64,000 nucleotides of DNA from assembly GCA_021234155.1 (NCBI GenBank), contig JAJEKV010000186.1:513359-577358 (forward strand), given 5' to 3'. Source of the stretch: Isoetes taiwanensis (taxonomy: Eukaryota > Streptophyta > Lycopodiopsida > Isoetales > Isoetaceae). The notes under the pieces were generated by a model. That model saw only the letters and a program-made list of their open reading frames with translations, was not told where the DNA came from and ran no database searches. Below, piece by piece: positions 60,780 through 64,000 of this stretch; position 1 is the first letter of the stretch, and every line of letters begins with the position of its first letter. The position numbers and the translations under genes were made by a program.

Positions 60780-60971
60780 TGTTTTGTGATGATACATAAA
60801 GTCTAATTTAATTGTCTGGCCTAAGGGCCAAGTCATAGTTTCATCTGGGTTTTGGCCCAAGCTTTGTAATGGTTCAATTATGTTTGGTGATGTTTTGAGT
60901 TGTTCTAGCCCATTGTATGGGTCCCATAGCCTACTCCATGAATGTCAAAAAATCTGTTCTATTCTATTCTA
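60780..60971 (+). mobile_element. LINE 3'-end fragment with (TATTC)n tail
   Basis: The phrase cccattgtatgggtcccat at 60909-60927 is identical to that in the LINE 3' end at 14556-14574. It is followed by atagcctactccatgaatg, then tcaaaaaa and a short (TATTC)n run (60956-60971). Upstream sequence to about 60780 lacks stops to judge by and shows no reverse-transcriptase motif, so this is likely a strongly 5'-truncated insertion. Confidence 0.7.
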
Positions 60972-63655
60972 GAAATGGTCCAAGCCGAATTCCGAAGGTT
61001 TGGGTATAGGGCTTTTGAAGTGGGATTTAACGGTGGCTTTGTTTTCACACATAGCGCTATTCCCAGATCAAGGTGTGACTTTTGGAGCCATGGTTACGTG
61101 AGCCGTGGTAGTTTTAGAGAAATTTCTGGAGATAACGCTGCCAAGGATGAGCTTGGCTTGATTGCTTGGTCTTCTCAAGTATGTGGCGTTTGTTGTGGTT
61201 TATTTGTTATTGCTGACTTCAAGAAGCCTATATATTTCTTTAGTTTGATATTCAAGATGCTAAGGCCTTTACTCAATGAGAGATCTCTTGGCCTCGTGCT
61301 TTCAATATTGTCTATGTTGCTGGCCTTGTGGATGTTTTTTTTAGCATGCCAGCCCAACCAAGCCTACATCCTTTCTTGTAATTCTAGGCTATCCACGTGG
61401 CACTTCCACATCATCAAATCTTAAGTGGCATATGTCTAACCCATTGGATATGCATTGTCTTAAATCCACGGATAGGGAAATTAGAAATGCCTAAAATTTG
61501 AGATGGAGATGCGAAAAGATATCTGAAAGTATGCTTCTTTTTACGTTTTGTTTGGCTTCATGAATTGCTTCTTTCCATCGATTATGGAAGGGTTTCTTCT
61601 ATCGACCTTTCAGCACATCTGGTGTTTCTCAAAATAAGCCCAATAACTTTCAATACCTTAATGCAAATAAAAAGGCTTCTTATTTGTAGATACCACGGGG
61701 TATGTCTCTCCGGTCCTCAATCAAGCTTTTCTTTCAGCACTAGTTTATCTGGTAAGGTCAAAGCGGATTTGCTTGATTTTTTATTGTGACTCCATTTGCT
61801 CTTGATAATGAAGCCTTGAGATGTGTTGCAGACCTTTGGCATTTTTTGCTTGAATCGGCTAAATTGGTGGCATGCTTTGAGCACGTCTACGAGTTTCAGA
61901 TCAGTGCATGGCTGTGAAGCCAAGAAGCGGAAACTCTAGCCGAAATGGTTCTGTCTCTGTCTGTCTCCATTTGTGGAGCCGTATTTAAGCACTCTGAAAA
62001 TTATGAGACAATAATGGAACAAGCTACAACTGTATGCATGAACAGAACTCGAGTGCCTAAAGATAAGGAAATAACCTTAATCTGGGGCATTCATTTGTTT
62101 ACCTGATTCCCAATGTTTACCTACGCGCCTTGCCAGAATTGCGTTTTCTCAGCGACACCGGCTTGGAGTTTTTTCTCTCCTTCTGTGCATATCCAGATTT
62201 TTTCTTTAAGGATTTTTCTTTAAGCATTTTGTGTTCCGTAATGCATGGCCAATGCCACCATGCTTGCTTTTTTGCTTCAACGAGGGTTATATTCTTCAGA
62301 GATTTCATCTAGCACTTTGCCAGATGTGTCAATGTTTTATTGTTTCCATTATATCTTTTCCATTACATCTCTTCCGATTGAAGACCCTTCTAGAACCTTG
62401 AGGCTGTTCTGTTGAAATGGATCATTGAACAGATGGAAACTGCTCTTGTGCCTGTTTCTGAACATCAGAGTTCTGAATCTATGGATCCAGTCGTGATTTG
62501 AAAAATTATTGAGTGTGATGCGAGACCTTCAGATGCAATCAGTTTTGCAGTCAAAAGCAAGGTATGTTCAGTTCATGTAGTAGTTAGATTGAGACATTGT
62601 TTGCACAAAGCTAGAAAGTGCATTTCATGTGACATCTTTGGCAAAGATGTAGAATCGATTGAAGCGTCCTATCCTATCTACAATAAGTAAGTTGATTGAC
62701 AATTGGGATTATGGTCATATATGTTAGAAATTCTGGACTATTAAAATGATATTTGGCATTCTCTAGATTGTCCTCGACACTGCAGATATGGTTCAAATCC
62801 ATTGGCAACTTGATGTCTTCTACCCATTTGCATTTATAGAAAAGATATTTGGTTTATTTATAGGAGCTCTTGCGAGTCTTGGAGCTTTGTTCTTTTCTCA
62901 GAATTGTTTTAGGTTAATCCCAGTTTTAATACGTATTTATATCTTTCACATTTGGCAGCTTTATTAGACCAGCTAGGGTAATGCGGTGCTATTAAAGCGA
63001 GTGGCATCATACTTGGTCTGGTGAGTTGCAGGCTTTACCTGGGAACTATTTGCTATACGTCTGTGCATTAACGATGCTCGAACAAAATATTGAAAATAAT
63101 TCTTCTGTCATTGGATCGTCTAGGAGCATTTTTATTTTATTTTTTCTTTTGTTGAAGGTAAGGTTGTTGTTTTTTATTGATATAAAATTTGAGTACAAAC
63201 AGCGTAATGTCTAGTACTTGTAGACTTCCCTCAACTTCTTCTTTAAATGGATACTATAGGAGAGGAAGTATAATTTCATAGACTAAAAGCCCACGTGGCT
63301 AAATGGAAGAATTATTACACAACAAGTATACAGAAAGACGAGAAAAAACGGCTCCATCAGAAGCTGTTCCTCCACATATATCCAATGTATTTGCCTTCAA
63401 AAAATTGGCCCTACGATCCAAAGTGAAAGCATTTGTTCAAATTAGACACATTATTGCATTTTGTTGAAAAATGCATGTTTTAAGACGTTGGGTCCTCGCA
63501 CGTTACGGTGTCTCATAATTAGTGTCCTTTGTAGCACTATTTTTTAGTATTATGGGAAGAGGAAAATTCAAAATTAACGAGAATATCGGGGGGTGGTTGA
63601 TTCCCCCTTTCTCGAGGGAGAGAGATCTCGTTTCTTTCTTTCCATCTATTTTTTG
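60972..63655. other. intergenic DNA with one unassigned frame
   Basis: A 160-residue + frame (60942-61424) starts inside the LINE tail, so its first residues are spurious. Its body has a hydrophobic stretch near the C-terminus (LVLSILSMLLALWMFFLACQ) but no domain I recognise. Elsewhere only short frames. Some of this may be introns of the gene whose exon begins at 63661. Confidence 0.35.
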
Positions 63656-63660
63656 TTCAG

Positions 63661-64000
63661 GCTTCTTGTGATCCAATGATTAATGACGAAGACAGGAGGC
63701 GGAAATGGCGTTTGCAGAAGCAACGGCAAAGAGCAAGCAAGATGAGGCACCAATTGTCAAATGAAAATTTAGATTGGAGTATTGAGCACTCAAAAAAGCA
63801 ATTGCAACATGCAGCCTCCATAATCACGAAAACGTTTTTGGATTTGACAGGTTCGATGTCTACAGACCAGAAGAAAGAAGTATGGCATCTAGTGGAGAAC
63901 AACAAAGTTATGCAGGTTGCAGTGTCTGATAAGGAAAAGATTGTTCACAGTGAAATTGTCGGTAGCATCCAAGAAACCATACAACACGTGAAAGGAGTGG
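63661..64000 (+). CDS. internal coding exon of an unidentified protein, runs off the window
   Basis: Open from a strong acceptor (pyrimidine run ending ttttttgttcag at 63660) to the window edge, over 110 codons without a stop. The translation starts ASCDPMINDEDRRRKWRLQK and continues with a basic QRQRASKMRHQL segment. A mostly helical region follows (HSKKQLQHAASIITKTFLDL, then STDQKKEVWHLVENN and EIVGSIQETIQHV). A start could be the ATG at 63676, but the good acceptor argues for an upstream exon not found here. The basic N-terminal helix could bind nucleic acid; this is speculation and the family is not recognised. The minus-strand frame across it is a shadow. Confidence 0.5.

Overview
This window looks like nuclear DNA of a land plant. 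The gene structures are eukaryotic (GT-AG introns of about 64-235 bp), one gene encodes a plant-type alpha-expansin with the land-plant intron positions, and the intergenic DNA is AT-rich and full of decayed plant retroelements (L1-type LINEs, a second LINE lineage, Ty1/copia pieces). The lineage cannot be fixed from sequence alone; a gymnosperm or fern is my guess, and it is weak.

Only two complete genes are convincing, both on the + strand. At 1876-4678 lies a 14-exon gene for the mitochondrial import subunit TIM44, which reconstructs without a break. At 57262-58402 lies a 3-exon alpha-expansin gene, probably with a leader intron upstream. A third, unidentified coding exon enters at 63661 and runs off the right edge.

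The rest is mostly mobile-element debris. At 6.5-14.7 kb an L1-type LINE (7146-12996) sits inside an older LINE, with a 16-bp target-site duplication on both sides. Its ORF1 is open while its ORF2 is broken many times. The older LINE ends in a (CTATT)n tail. Related 3' ends with different short-repeat tails occur near 31.5, 47.2 and 60.9 kb. At 24.2-27.4 kb a second kind of LINE with its own endonuclease, reverse transcriptase and zinc-knuckle tail splits a long pyrimidine tract. Other LINE pieces are at 40.4-41.8 kb and, on the - strand, at 44.7-45.3 kb. A copia element is split between 47.2-47.7 and 49.8-50.3 kb.

Non-coding structure includes five spaced copies of a 73-76 bp hairpin-bearing, tRNA-like unit (27583-28190), a duplicated pair of TTTAGCTAAA-rich segments (15.3-15.8 kb), a triplicated ~300-bp unit (21.2-22.1 kb), a ~550-bp direct duplication (29.0/30.0 kb), and two strong inverted repeats (41871-41919 and 52870-52905). 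Two further remnants of unrecognised protein genes lie at 6029-6538 (-) and 14972-15277 (+). The two intact genes show no functional link. I saw no rRNA gene, canonical tRNA or CRISPR array.
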